A stretch of 64,000 nt of DNA from positions 1,035,970-1,099,969 of the forward strand of contig CABFPE010000217.1 in the NCBI GenBank assembly GCA_900660155.1, given 5' to 3'. Positions within the stretch are counted from its first letter, which is position 1, and each line of letters begins with the position of its first letter. The position numbers were made by a program, and so were the translations under genes. This DNA is from Hofstenia miamia (lineage: Eukaryota > Xenacoelomorpha > Acoela > Hofsteniidae). Below, one piece after another: positions 45,201 to 55,522 of the stretch. The notes beneath the pieces are model-generated. The model was not told where the DNA came from, did not search any database, and saw only the letters and a list, made by a program, of their open reading frames with translations.

Positions 45201-48200
45201 GACCCATTATTAAATTTGGCTGGATTCTTCATGACTACATTTTATAAAAATGTGCAGTGGACCATGGGTTAGTTTGGCTGTAATCAACCAACCCTCTTCC
45301 AATCCTAGTCTAAATTTAAATATAAACAATATAGAAAGATTTTCCACTTTCAGTATTTTTTAGTAGTTAAGCTAAAATTTAACTTTTAATTGAAACTTAT
45401 TTTCAAACTAACAATTTATTTGGTTGACGGTTGCTTAGTTAATGCTTCACTAATGATTTTTGGGTCTTGACTCATGATTGTCTGTTTAATTTAGGCGTGG
45501 ACTTATTGAAACCACCTTACTTGAGGATCTTCAAATTGCCTACAAAAACAGCAATTCTCATGCTACCTCACAATTAGTTCAGTTACGTAATGTCGATCAT
45601 CCAGATGCTTATCAAGACGCCAACATCAAGAAGCAGTCGATTGCACAAGAAATCGATCGTATTGTCAGTGAACGAGATAAAAAAATCACTGAAGAAAAGA
45701 CTAAATTGCTTCAGGTACTTCACCTAATTCAATCGATAACAAAGTATAAATTGATATATTTAAAACTCAATTATAAAAAGTGCATTCGTAGTTGGATCAG
45801 TGTATTTTGCCCTGAACGTGTAAATTTTTCTGAAATAATTAGTGACAGTATTTTATAGTTGGCTGCAGAAAAATGAGACTGAACACTTATTTTTTCACGC
45901 TTTGTGGAAACGTATTGAGACGTTTTAGAGGAAAACTATAAAAATAAAAGACAACGAGAATTTTGTGAACTTTAAAATGGTCTAATAAAAAAGTTAATTA
46001 ATTAAACTGGTACTTCGCAATTATTGGAAAACACAAAACAAATTGTTTTGCTTTGCAAAGTTTCTACTTGATTTCTTCGGAATGGAAAGGTTGGAACAGC
46101 TTGAAAATGCCTTTGCGACATCGCAAATTTCTCGATCAACTTATTTTCGAAAGCTGAAAAAAATTCGACAAGGAGAATCTCTCAAAAGAAGAAAAGGAAG
46201 TGGGCGCCCTCGAAAAATTATTGGAAAATTCATTCAGAAAACAGTCGCAATTGCTCTCAAAAATCCCTATATTTCTGGGAAAAAAATTGCAAACCGACTT
46301 CAAACTGAAGCTGACATCTCTGTGCACGAAACCACAGTTCAGAGAACACTGAAAAAAAGTGGAGTTACAAAAATTGGCAGAAAAAATCGACTTCTGATTA
46401 CAAAAGAACATCAAGAAAAAAGATTAAATTTCGTGAAAGATTGGAAAGACTACACTTTTGAAGATGTTTGGATAACTGATGAGTGCGTATTTCAACTACA
46501 CAGAAACAAAGTACAAGTGTGGTCGTCAAAGAAATGTCCAAGACCAACAAAAGCGGTTCCAAAGTTCGACCAAAAAATTATGGTTTGGGGAGCACTTTCC
46601 TATCGTGGGTTTTATTTGAAAATTTTAGACGGAAAAGCCACAATCGACAGTCAAAGATATTGCCAAATTATAGCTGAATTTATGCCTTATGCTGATGCTT
46701 TATATGATGATGGATGGATACTCCAACAGGACGGAGCAACCCCGCACACGTCAGCAAAGACAAAAAATTGGTTTTCTGAAAATAATATCCAGTTTTTGCA
46801 ATGGGCACCAAGTTCTGCTGATCTTTCTCCAATCGAAAACGTGTGGCAGATATTGAAAAATGACGTTGAGAAGAAAAATCCGAAAAATATATCCGATTTA
46901 AAAGAAAAAATCCAAGAAAGTCAACACATTTTGACATCTGAAATGAAGTCCAATTTAATGAAATCAGTTTCAGTTCGTTTGAATGAAGTTATTTCTACAG
47001 GAGGAAAACAAATTAGACTTTGATGCTTTTTACTTATAGTCCTTTAATGTATCTTTAAAATCTTACCTTTCTTGAGTTGTTACGTTCAGTAGTTCAAAAG
47101 TAATATGCCTTTTTTCTAGTCTCATTTTTTTTTGCAGCCAACTATATGATGTTGTTAGTTAGTAAATATTTTCCCCGGAAAACAGAAACGTGCCAGAGAG
47201 GACGTACGTTTTCTAAAATATCACACAATCATTGATTTCTTTTTGTAATGAAACAACATCCCCTGTGTTCGTAGTCAGTTATATATTTCCGAAGACGTTT
47301 TTTGTTATGCTTGTAGACACCTTTCTTGCACTGACCTTTTAAGTATTTGTAGTGTTGTAGTTGTAGAATTTATTAAGTTCAGAAGCATGAACAAATCTAA
47401 GCCAAATTTTACAAATTTATAAATATGTAAGTAGCAATGGGACTCATCTTCCTGTGCATTTCAGTTCAATTTATGGGAAAGAAGTTTGTCTTTGTTGAAG
47501 AGGTATACACCAGCGCTTGCTAACGTTTTGAGTCCATGTTCAGTTCTGATTGTTGGAACTCGTAACATCCCCGTCCTCTTGTTGTTTAACGCGGTGACGT
47601 CGCATACTAATGAGTGTAGTCGCTGTGTTTGATTGTTTCGCAACCTGTTGAATTTCTGTAATATCCGCTTATGTATGGCCTCAGATGAACGAGGGTCCTT
47701 TGAATACAGCATTTTACTTTCAATGTACACATAGTAGGTTTTCCTTAAATCTTTACTACTACGACCCACTTTCTTCAAATAATTTAAGAACAGTAATGAG
47801 CGTTTGCCCATTTCTATTCGATTTTTGAGCTCATGGATTATAATCAAGGAAATGAACAAACTTGACTACGGCAGCTGGGAAAGTGAAACCATCATGTCAA
47901 ATGGGAAAGGTTTTTTGTCATTTTAAGATGAAATTTTTTACCATCTCGATGTGGCATTCCGTTATCGTTTTGAAAAGTAATGAATAATGGTGGCAATTTT
48001 GTCGGTTAATTTTAATGTTGTGCAGTGCTATTTCATGTAATTGTTTTCTGTTTTTAGAAACCGCAATTCTGTTGATACAATGACGTTAAGGTGGAAATGA
48101 ACAATATTGCATAATATGAGGTAGTCATGCATTTCACATGCAAAGGTTACTTGCTGTATGTATCCCTGAGTTTTACTAGTTGCACAAATACCCATTTGTA

Positions 48201-51200
48201 AAAATAGAACTGCCGTTTTAAATTTATAATAGTAAGTATTACTGAGTGAACTTTCAGAATATTTCCTGTACTATATATCAGGGCTTTTTTACACCTTCCA
48301 CATTTTCATGGGTACATTCCTTTTGTTGAACCCCGATGGTGTTTCACTGTTCAATGTATCTCTTGCTCTTATCCTATATGCATTTATTATAAAGATTTTC
48401 TTTAATGCGCATCATTAGATACACAATTATGAATTATGAATCAAATAATTGTGCAGATTGTATTCTTAGATTAATGAATATAATGTTGTATATTAGTGAA
48501 TATTTTGCGATTAGAAGTTGCAGATGTGATTTTTTAAAGATGATATTAATATTTCCAACATTTCTTATACTTATAGATTTGGCTTGTACACAGTTGAATA
48601 TTTGTACAAAAAGGAAAAGTCGAAGACATTTAGTAATATTCTAAAATTGGGAATAGTAGTATTTCGTTAGTACCCTCAAAGTTTTGGAAGCCATAATTTC
48701 AATTTTATAATACATCAAAATCTGAAACTAGGTTCAATCAATTCGGCTCGTACAGCTCTACTTGCATAACAAATCTGTAATAGTGAACTGTAAGCATTCA
48801 TATGGAATAGCCAGCTAAATGTTGGTCTAGAGTTTGTGTTTGAATTCGAAATTGTGAATACTCTGAATCTGAAAGATCCATTTCAATTGTTAAAACAATT
48901 TAAATCTGAAGTTTTCAATTTTTAATCTAGTGCAATTGAGAATTTAGAGAATTCATTGCGATTTTATGTCTTGTAGTGCACTATAATTTTTGTTAAATTA
49001 TGTGCGCAATTTTAGAAATGTATTATTTTTATTATTTTTTCCTCTCATAACTTGTCATTGATGTGATTCTCAGCTCAGAAAATTTTCCAGTTTTCAGGGA
49101 GTTTTTGGTTTCTGCACTCCCATTTTTTCCTACTTGGGAAAATGTTGCTTGGACTAATAGAACATTCTCCATCTTTCATAATTTATGTATTTTTCCTTGT
49201 ATTTAGCTGTATGTTACAATCATTTTTTACCATATACCACAATTATATCTGCCCTCATTGTTTCAAAATTATTGCTTGTCTCTAAGTAGAATTTCCATAT
49301 TACCTTCAACTTCACATTTATATGACTGACTGTAGTTTAAGCTCATACAATTTATCTACTGTTGTGCACTCGAGTTAACATACTATATAATTTGTAATTC
49401 CTAAGCTTATATTCATTCAATGATAATTTCCTACACCATGTTATGAAATAATTTATTTTCTCTAATTCTTAAATAAGTTTCCTACATTTGTCAGTTACAG
49501 CATTTTTATTTTCTGCAGTCTCGGACAGTTTTCCAGTCCTAGTGTTTGTACAATCTTTAATTCATCCAATTGCAAGCAGTATTTGTCAGAATTAATTTTT
49601 ATTTACTTGGTAGAAGCCCATAATACAACATTCCCTTCCAATCCCATGAACACAGAGCATAACTTTATTTAGGTGAAGCCCTCTTTTTGGTGATTGAAGG
49701 TGACTCCAATATCGTTTTCTTTCAACATTGTAATAGTAGATGATCCACTTTTCATCAACTATCACAAATTTGTTTTTAAAAAACTTGCACCTTTATCGCG
49801 TTTATACAGCATATCGCATATGGAAATGTGATCCAGATTTTGTGCACTCAGCTCATGTGGCACTCAAACCATCACAGCCATTTCTGTATCCAAGCTTTAG
49901 TAAGTGCCCATGGATGGTAGTGTTTGAAAATTTAGTGTTTTGAGCTCATTACCTCGTTGTGTAATTTGGATTATTCTTAATCTATGCTTCGAACATCATC
50001 TGTAGAAGATGGTCTGCCTGAACAGTCTTCATCACCACTTCTGAACTTTGCAAACCACTTCCGAGCAGTTATGTCATCTAAGCATTATCACTGTGCAATG
50101 CACATATCTTTCAGATAGCTTGATCTGTGTTCTAATCGGAAATATAGCCGCTTATATGTCAACAACCCCAGTGTCTTGAAACAGAAATAACTAGAAATCG
50201 CCAGGAACTTTTCGAACAACCACAATATTAAGGAATATTGTCAAAACTTAGCACGCACTCTCTGCACACCAATCTATTTATGATCCAAAAGTCATACCCT
50301 TATAGTCTGAAATAAGAAAGCTTTAAATTCAGTATGATAGCTTGGGTGACATAATGCAACTCTTTTATCGCATCATTCAAATACACCAATATCCAACCAG
50401 CCACCTTTTCCAAATTAACCAGTTTCTCCTATGGTTTTGTAAAATTGATAATAAAGTTTTTTATTGAAGCTAGCAGTAATTCTGGCTATAAATTAAATTT
50501 TTTGTTTCGGTGGCGGTATTATTTGCCCGTTAACTACCCACACTACTGCCAATTGTAGATTTTTCCAATAAATATTGCATACCGTATGCAAATTTCATTA
50601 AATTTTCCAGTTGTCTCATTATCGCTTCTAATTATATTAAGTGTCGATATAACCTTAGACGTAGGTGGGAAATTATACTTTGGTGAGTGACATTTTAAGA
50701 AATATAAGGTTCTTAAAAGATGCTCAATTCAGTGCCACCAAATAAAAAGCATGATATGAAGGTGGTCGGTGTTAGCGCAGCTACTACTCTGAGGTTTAAT
50801 GGAATTGAGTTAATAATCATTCTCAAATGTACCAGATTTGTTTTAAATTCACTTTCACATTTGTTAGTTTGTTCTAAATCGGGAAATGTTATAAAAATGA
50901 ATATTATAACAGGAATTCCTTTGTGTGTGGATTTTTAGCTGTCTTAATAAGAAATGACTTAATTGGTATTGAATTGCTGTTGGAGGAGTCTTTTTAGAAT
51001 ACCAAGTTTTTAGGCGGAGGGTGATGCCAATATCAAGCTTCTAAAGACTGAGGCGGAGGTTAATTCCATCAGGGTTGCTGCTAACATGTCAGCTAGTGCA
51101 GAACTTGCTAAATGGGAGCAGCGTGCCAAAATGTTATCCTATTTTAAGAAGACCACTGGTCAAGACAATAACTATGTGATTAATGATTACCTTCGTTACT

Positions 51201-51259
51201 TGGCCTTGAAGGACCACGACAGTGTGATCGTCCAGGTTGATCCTCAATCTAACAATTAG
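39288..51259 (+). CDS. Single-pass SPFH/band-7 domain membrane protein, four exons
   Basis: Exons 39288-39490, 40294-40536, 45495-45714 and 51014-51259 join in frame (phases 2, 2, 0) and give 303 residues ending in TAG. Residues 5-28 form one hydrophobic helix (MIVGGVLLAGLLVIAVIAL). An SPFH/band-7 fold follows: EFDEYAIVYYSF, EEGRHFVSP, LNMELDISTQYLIDP, then NRRGLIETTLLEDLQ. Next comes a long charged helix (about 195-265, with SERDKKITEEKTKLLQAEGD and an Ala/Glu stretch), as in stomatin, prohibitin and flotillin relatives, where it drives oligomer assembly on membranes. Compared with stomatin the anchor is at the very N-terminus, as in prohibitins. The introns are large and loaded with transposons: a hAT-like MITE in intron 1, piggyBac in intron 2, and Tc1, a LINE tail and mariner in intron 3. 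The subfamily and the partner proteins are unknown. Confidence 0.82.
39996..40189. mobile_element. Short hAT-like MITE in intron 1 of the SPFH gene
   Basis: The left end GCGGTGGTGACGACCCGTGG, followed by a GGCCGGATCCCGCCC-like block, resembles the end consensus of hAT elements. The right end closes with CCACCGC. Only the outer seven or so bases pair well as inverted ends, and a clear 8-bp target duplication is not seen. It is GC-rich against AT-rich surroundings. Confidence 0.45.
41013..43742 (-). mobile_element. piggyBac-type transposon with TTAA duplication, in intron 2
   Basis: TTAA occurs at both edges (41013-41016 and 43739-43742). The ends are perfect 12-bp inverted repeats: CCCGCGCTTTAC at 41017 and its reverse complement ending at 43738. 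Sub-terminal GGGTCATTTTG(G/A)CCC copies sit near both ends (41060 and 43519). The element is 2722 bp. It carries a minus-strand transposase pseudogene antisense to the host gene. The ends look complete enough to be moved by a transposase supplied elsewhere. Confidence 0.92.
41416..42961 (-). pseudogene. Broken piggyBac transposase
   Basis: The minus strand starts near an ATG at 42961. Recognisable blocks: LDELYGFLGILLFAGVNQ, then TVDEMFAPFRGRCPFRQ (first catalytic Asp), CTDNFFINMELLTEM (second), a GVDVMDAIAGDY piece (third) in another frame, RRWPMRLFMVMLDVGALAG, and the C-terminal cysteine-rich finger (KKCDKCFRFVCG..H....C..DCQ) ending at 41416. Early stop codons and several frameshifts separate these blocks, so no functional enzyme is made. 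The catalytic Asp codons themselves seem to survive. Confidence 0.85.
45854..47146 (+). mobile_element. Tc1-like transposon, apparently complete, in intron 3
   Basis: TA duplications lie at 45854-45855 and 47145-47146. The inverted ends start TAGTTGGCTGCA and match over about 28 bases up to ATGAGACT, differing only in an A-run length. The element is 1289 bp with a single uninterrupted transposase gene in the host gene's orientation. It begins about 140 bp after exon 3 of the SPFH gene. The intact frame and near-identical ends point to a recent insertion. Confidence 0.92.
46082..47023 (+). CDS. Tc1-family DD34E transposase, intact
   Basis: Encodes 313 residues from the ATG at 46082. An upstream in-frame ATG at 46043 is possible, but MERLEQLENA fits the usual start. 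Helix-turn-helix repeats lie at about 10-36 and 70-95, with an AT-hook-like GSGRPRK (39-45) between them, as in Tc1 paired-type DNA-binding domains. The catalytic triad is complete: WITDECVF (Asp133), LQQDGATPH (Asp217) and SPIENVW (Glu252), with 34 residues between the last two. The length is a little below typical Tc1 (about 340). No stop or frameshift is present. The enzyme should bind the 28-bp ends of this element and cut and paste at TA. Confidence 0.93.
   Translation: MERLEQLENAFATSQISRSTYFRKLKKIRQGESLKRRKGSGRPRKIIGKFIQKTVAIALKNPYISGKKIANRLQTEADISVHETTVQRTLKKSGVTKIGRKNRLLITKEHQEKRLNFVKDWKDYTFEDVWITDECVFQLHRNKVQVWSSKKCPRPTKAVPKFDQKIMVWGALSYRGFYLKILDGKATIDSQRYCQIIAEFMPYADALYDDGWILQQDGATPHTSAKTKNWFSENNIQFLQWAPSSADLSPIENVWQILKNDVEKKNPKNISDLKEKIQESQHILTSEMKSNLMKSVSVRLNEVISTGGKQIRL
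47461..47859 (-). pseudogene. Probable LINE reverse transcriptase C-terminal fragment
   Basis: A minus-strand open frame of 132 codons reads LLFLNYLKKVGRSSKDLRKT, then YVYIESKMLY, a mid-part with IHKRILQKFNRL, then VPTIRTEHGLKTLASAGVYL and FN before a stop. The pattern 'LR.L.K...S.DL...Y..YI.S.L.Y' followed by 'VP..RT..G..T....A..LFN' is that of the region after the RT palm in CR1/Jockey-type LINEs. There is no catalytic box. It lies in intron 3 of the SPFH gene, antisense. Confidence 0.5.
47860..49514. other. Intron 3 of the SPFH gene, nothing recognised
   Basis: AT-rich intronic sequence without repeats or frames I can name. Confidence 0.45.
49515..50190 (-). pseudogene. Decayed mariner transposase
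   Basis: On the minus strand, in order: TARKWFAKFRSGDEDCSGRP with DDVRSID (50041-50067 and after), VPHELSAQNL, FVIVDEKWIIYYYN (first catalytic Asp, 49739-49756), RYWSHLQSP, KVMLCVHG and YYGLLPS, then INSDKYCLQLDELK (about 49570). This is the layout of a mariner (DD34D) transposase. Stops and frame changes are frequent, the last two Asp motifs are not readable and no inverted ends were found, so it is an old relic antisense to the SPFH gene. Confidence 0.75.
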
Positions 51260-52078
51260 TGCTTTGTGTGCTTTCATTGTTCTTCTGCTGCAGGTTTTAT
51301 TGCTAATTCTTTATTTTTGCATTTTTACTGATAAATCGATTGTTTATATTTTAGTGTAGTTATTATGCTTTTAAAAATGATTTGTAAATTTTAATATTTT
51401 ATCATGTGATTAAATTTTTCTGTTTGTTATTATTAACATCAACATCATTCCCATGTCAAAATACACAAACAAATCTTGAATGTCTTATATATTTGTAAGT
51501 TCGATTGTTTTATTTTAATTTCAAAAGTGTTATTGAAATTTCAAAATTCACAAACCCATTGCAATCTCAAACGACAATGTTAATGACCATCTAGAACCAG
51601 TCCAATATCAAGTAAAAATGAAGTAACTATCACAGTCCATGCTTTTCCCAATATGCCGTCTCAGCTTAATATTTAACAGTATTGCTTAATTTATTCAATT
51701 TCACTTCCCATACACAACTTGAATCCAATTTCCAATTAATGAGATATATTTTCAAAAACATTAATAAAATACTTTTTGCAATATCTAGACATCATAAAGA
51801 AACTCCAACTAAATGATATGGAAAACTAAAATTGTTCGTCTTTGTCACAATTTTTTTAAAATTCCACTATCTCTGATTCAATTAGGATAATTGTAATGGA
51901 TGTGTATGCATGCATTACCAAACGCATTTTTGTAGTCACCGTTGCTTCTTTAGATGATTTTTTCAATCCTAGCCACACAAATAATAGCAACGTGAAAGCT
52001 AATGTAGAGCCTGATTTCTTCGAGGAATTTATTAGATTAGTAATTAATACAATATTTCTCGTTCAAGTATCCCATCTA
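51260..52078. other. 3' region of the SPFH gene and spacer
   Basis: ATTAAA occurs about 150 bases after the stop (near 51410) and may be the polyadenylation signal. No other feature is recognised; the short frame at 51896-52102 shows no family. Confidence 0.4.
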
Positions 52079-52370
52079 AAGGTGTGCGCGGTGCGGGTAT
52101 AGAAATTAGGCTTGCGGTGCGGTTAAACTGCAGCAGCCACGTGCAGTGTCCGTAGCGTCCAATTTTCACAAACCAATCAAATTTTGTAGCGCCACCTAGG
52201 GATAACTAATGTTTTGAATATGTTGTTTCTTTAATTACATCGATTTACTTAGTTGAAATTAAATTCAAAGTTAACTGATTATTATTTTTTTGCGGTGCGG
52301 TTGCGAGTAGATTCCTTGTGGTGCGGTTGCGGGTAAGAAAATTCGCTTGCGGTGCGGATGCGGGTACATG
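52079..52370. repeat. Cluster of GCGGTGCGGT-type motifs
   Basis: The GC-rich phrase TGCGGTGCGG with TGCGGGTA recurs four to five times: near 52085, 52112, 52293, 52318 and 52347. All copies are in the same orientation, in otherwise AT-rich DNA. hAT elements often carry such motifs below their ends, with a GGTGTGCGCGGT-like left end as at 52080, but no opposite inverted end is seen. Confidence 0.5.
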
Positions 52371-53160
52371 AAACTGTGTATGTTATAAAAGTAACTGAAT
52401 GATAAAAATGAAACCGCAATAAAATCAAACTACATTCAAATCAGAAAATCTGAGAATTTAAGTTTTTCTATTACAATCAATAATTTTTATCATATATATA
52501 TAGATTGACTATTTGTACACAAAACATCAATTTCAAAAGTAATTTATTCTGAGGTTTATATGTAGAAAAAGGTAATGGTAATGGAGTAATTTTGTTCTTT
52601 AACGGAATGATTAATGCAAAAGGGCTACATTATCTTATCTTAAAAACTAGTTTAGTTTAGTTGGTTCAAATCCAACTGCAACCCAGTCACCAATACGCAA
52701 AACTTCTGAAGAGCCTTGAAATGTATTCCTTATTTAAGCTTCATTTTGACAAAATTACGCCAAGGCAGCAAGAGTTGATTCTGATTTGTTGTAATTAACT
52801 CCTTTTTAATGAATTCAACTACTGCCCAATTTGGTTTTTACTGCATCAATATATATTTTAGAGCACAGTATAATATTAATTTTAGACGTTTTATTTAAAA
52901 ATTGGAAAAAGTCTTTTGCTTCTTGTACAACCTTTTTTCTTGACAAAACAAGTCTCGATGCAGTGGATTTTATTAGAAGAAAAAAATCTATATTCAGAAA
53001 TTGTTTTAACAATAAATAGAAATACTGATAACAAATTCTGAAAGCGTCAAGAAAGTAATACAAAATTAAATAAAAAAAAAGAAAACAACGAATATTTACA
53101 AATAAAAAGTCGTTAACTTGGGCTATGACGATTGCTAGTTTCTATTAATAGAGTAATAAT
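52371..53160. other. No gene recognised
   Basis: AT-rich spacer. An isolated GGTTCAAATCC at about 52665 looks like a tRNA B box but has no A box or stem partner. Overlapping frames on both strands at 52815-53063 are mutual shadows. Confidence 0.4.
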
Positions 53161-54012
53161 TTATAACCTTGCCATTTCAGTTTTTTTTATATTATAAGTG
53201 CAAAAATATTTTTTAATATCCATTTTAAAGTTTTTTAATCTGCTTATTTGTTTAATATATTTTGGTAATTCATTCCACATATTTACAGCTGTGTTTAGAA
53301 ATGAATTTTTCATTATTCGCTTCTTATGCCTAATAGGTTCAATTGTGGGTTCTTTTATTTTGTTTATTGACTAATTTTGCAGCAAGAAAGTAATTTTTGT
53401 AATATGGGAAGGTATTGTTAACTATTTTGAAGAACGTCGTTAAGACATTTATATGGATGTAACATTGCGGATGTAAAAATAATTTTGAAATTTTTTATAT
53501 TCATTATTCTTATTAAAGCTATGATTATTTACTGCTACTTTGATAGCCCAATTTAGTTGCACTTTGAATTTCCTGAGAAATTTTTGGTTTATATCTGTGT
53601 AGAGTATATTGGCATAGTTAAAATGACTTAATATTAGAGCATATATTAATTGAATTTTTGCTTTAGTTGGAAGTTTTTGAGAAATTAAGTTAATTGCTTT
53701 AATCGATATGGCCATTTTTCTAACAACATGATTTAGTTGCTCTTCAAAATTTAGATTTATGTCAAAAATTATTCCGAGGTACTTAAAAGACTCAACCTGT
53801 TTTATTTGAATGCCGTTGAAATTAAGTTTGTATTTTGAAGTATCAGTAGATTTTGTTTTTGATTTAACAATACAGAATTGAGTTTTTAGTGGATTTACTC
53901 TTAGTTTTATAGAAGCAAAATATTTATCAAGAGAAGCATAGTTTGTTTTGAGAGTTTGAGCCGCTTTTTCGGGAAATTTATTAGAATGAAATAATATTGT
54001 GTCATCTGCATA
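53161..54012 (-). pseudogene. 5'-truncated CR1/Jockey-like LINE ORF2 end with YADD box
   Basis: The minus strand begins at the catalytic YADDTILFHS (54012) and continues through LKTNYASLDKYF, LRVNPLKTQFCIVKSKTKST, KQVESFKYLGIIFD, then AISIKAINLISQKLPTKAKI and ILSHFNYANILY. After a frameshift near 53440 it ends with FLNTAVNMWNELPKYIKQIS and a basic tail, stop at 53161. The order (YADD, then KYLG, then SHFNY, then MWNELP) is the standard end of a non-LTR retrotransposon reverse transcriptase. The palm before YADD is missing. Confidence 0.85.
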
Positions 54013-54717
54013 TTATACCTCCAATGCCATCCGCACTCCCTTTCCATGGAACGTCATAAAGTATGCCCACTTTAATTCAATATAAAGCCCTTTTTCAAGT
54101 GTGACATCATTCTCCAAATGTACTTTTGCTTAAATTGCTCAACTGCACTACCATTAAAGATTGTAAATAAAGGGATTAAATTTGTTTTCACAATTTTGAT
54201 AAAAAGGATTTTAATATTTGTATAAGATGAGTACTTGGAATGCTCAAAGAATTTGACACAATTAGAAATGGTATTTTCATTGACATGAACAGGCACAGGC
54301 TGTAAAAAATATTTGCTTACCATTCTGAAATGAAAAGTCTAAAATTCATCCTTTTCAATTACTCGAAAATTTTCAGCAAAATCAACCTGTAATACGCATG
54401 TTAATCCTTTTCCAGTATCAAGCTTTAATTGATCAAATAATCAGACTTTTGCCTTTTAATAAAACCGTGAAATTTCAGTGTAGGTGAAGCAGCATTAGTA
54501 GTAAGAGACGGACTAGACCCCTCCCCTTTGGGACACCCTGAAGTTCTCGTAACACCCCATTACTATTTGCCACATGGAAATGAAGTGATTTGATTGGACG
54601 CCATCTAGCGACGAAATATTTTTGTGGAAAACAGCAATTTCTTTAGCAATTGCGCATAAATTGTAAAAGCATACATTACACAATGTCTCTGAGTGCTGAG
54701 GTTCAGCATTGTACAAC
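54013..54717. other. No gene recognised
   Basis: Spacer between the LINE tail and the inverted-repeat block. No supported frame or repeat. Confidence 0.4.
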
Positions 54718-54904
54718 AGTAGTATACATAAGGCATAGGAGAACATGCAAAAACGCCTCTGATTGGTCGAGAGGTTATGACGTCACATGTCACGTGATAG
54801 ATGATGAATATTGGAGAGGAGTGTTTTTAGTGATTCACCGATTGATTGACAGATGACTAATAGGTTTTCACTGAGGTTACATACTTGACTAATGGATTTC
54901 TGAC
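54718..54904 (+). repeat. Left inverted repeat with CCAAT, TGACGTCA and CACGTG motifs
   Basis: Starts AGTAGTATACATAAGGCATA. It holds ATTGG (reverse CCAAT) at about 54763, TGACGTCA at about 54779 and CACGTG at about 54791, close together in the style of a promoter. The right arm conserves the first two. Confidence 0.8.
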
Positions 54905-55522
54905 AGGTTGCAATAACTTGNAGCTGACAGTTCGCTAATAGCTTTTTAATTAGTGTACCATATTCGGGCCTATTTACATGATTCATGTTCAAATTTAGTT
55001 TACCTTGTTCGATATAATGACTAATTTTTGTTAATATGCATGCCTCGATAATACATGTAGAACAAATTAAACATTTTAGTTAAACAAAAGAGATTGCATT
55101 TCAATGTAACAAATAATGTTTAGACATTAGTAAAAATACAATAACTCGTAAATAGGTAAATCATGAATTTTATATACAAAGTAAAAATATTCCATTTTGT
55201 TATCCAAATATGCAAAACCAATTTAATCATCCATCGATAACACATTCGTGAAAGTTTTTAAACAAAAGAGATTACATCAGTTTTAATGTAATAATAATAG
55301 TGTCAGAAATTTTTTGGAGACATTAAAAAATACAATGTCTAGTATACCGCATTAAAAAACATTTTTCAAATATAAAAACTAGATATTTAAGTGATGCAAA
55401 GTTATTTATTAATAATATACGTACATTTCAAATATAAAATATAATTATACACCATAGGAGACATTACACCTTGCACCAACTTTTATACGATTGTTTTCTT
55501 TTCCACACTTTGTAGTTTATGC

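Noticed and set aside
46136-46937. Minus-strand frames inside the Tc1 element
   Set aside because: Antisense shadows of the transposase gene.
52660-52685. tRNA B-box-like GGTTCAAATCC
   Set aside because: No A box or acceptor stem at the required distance.
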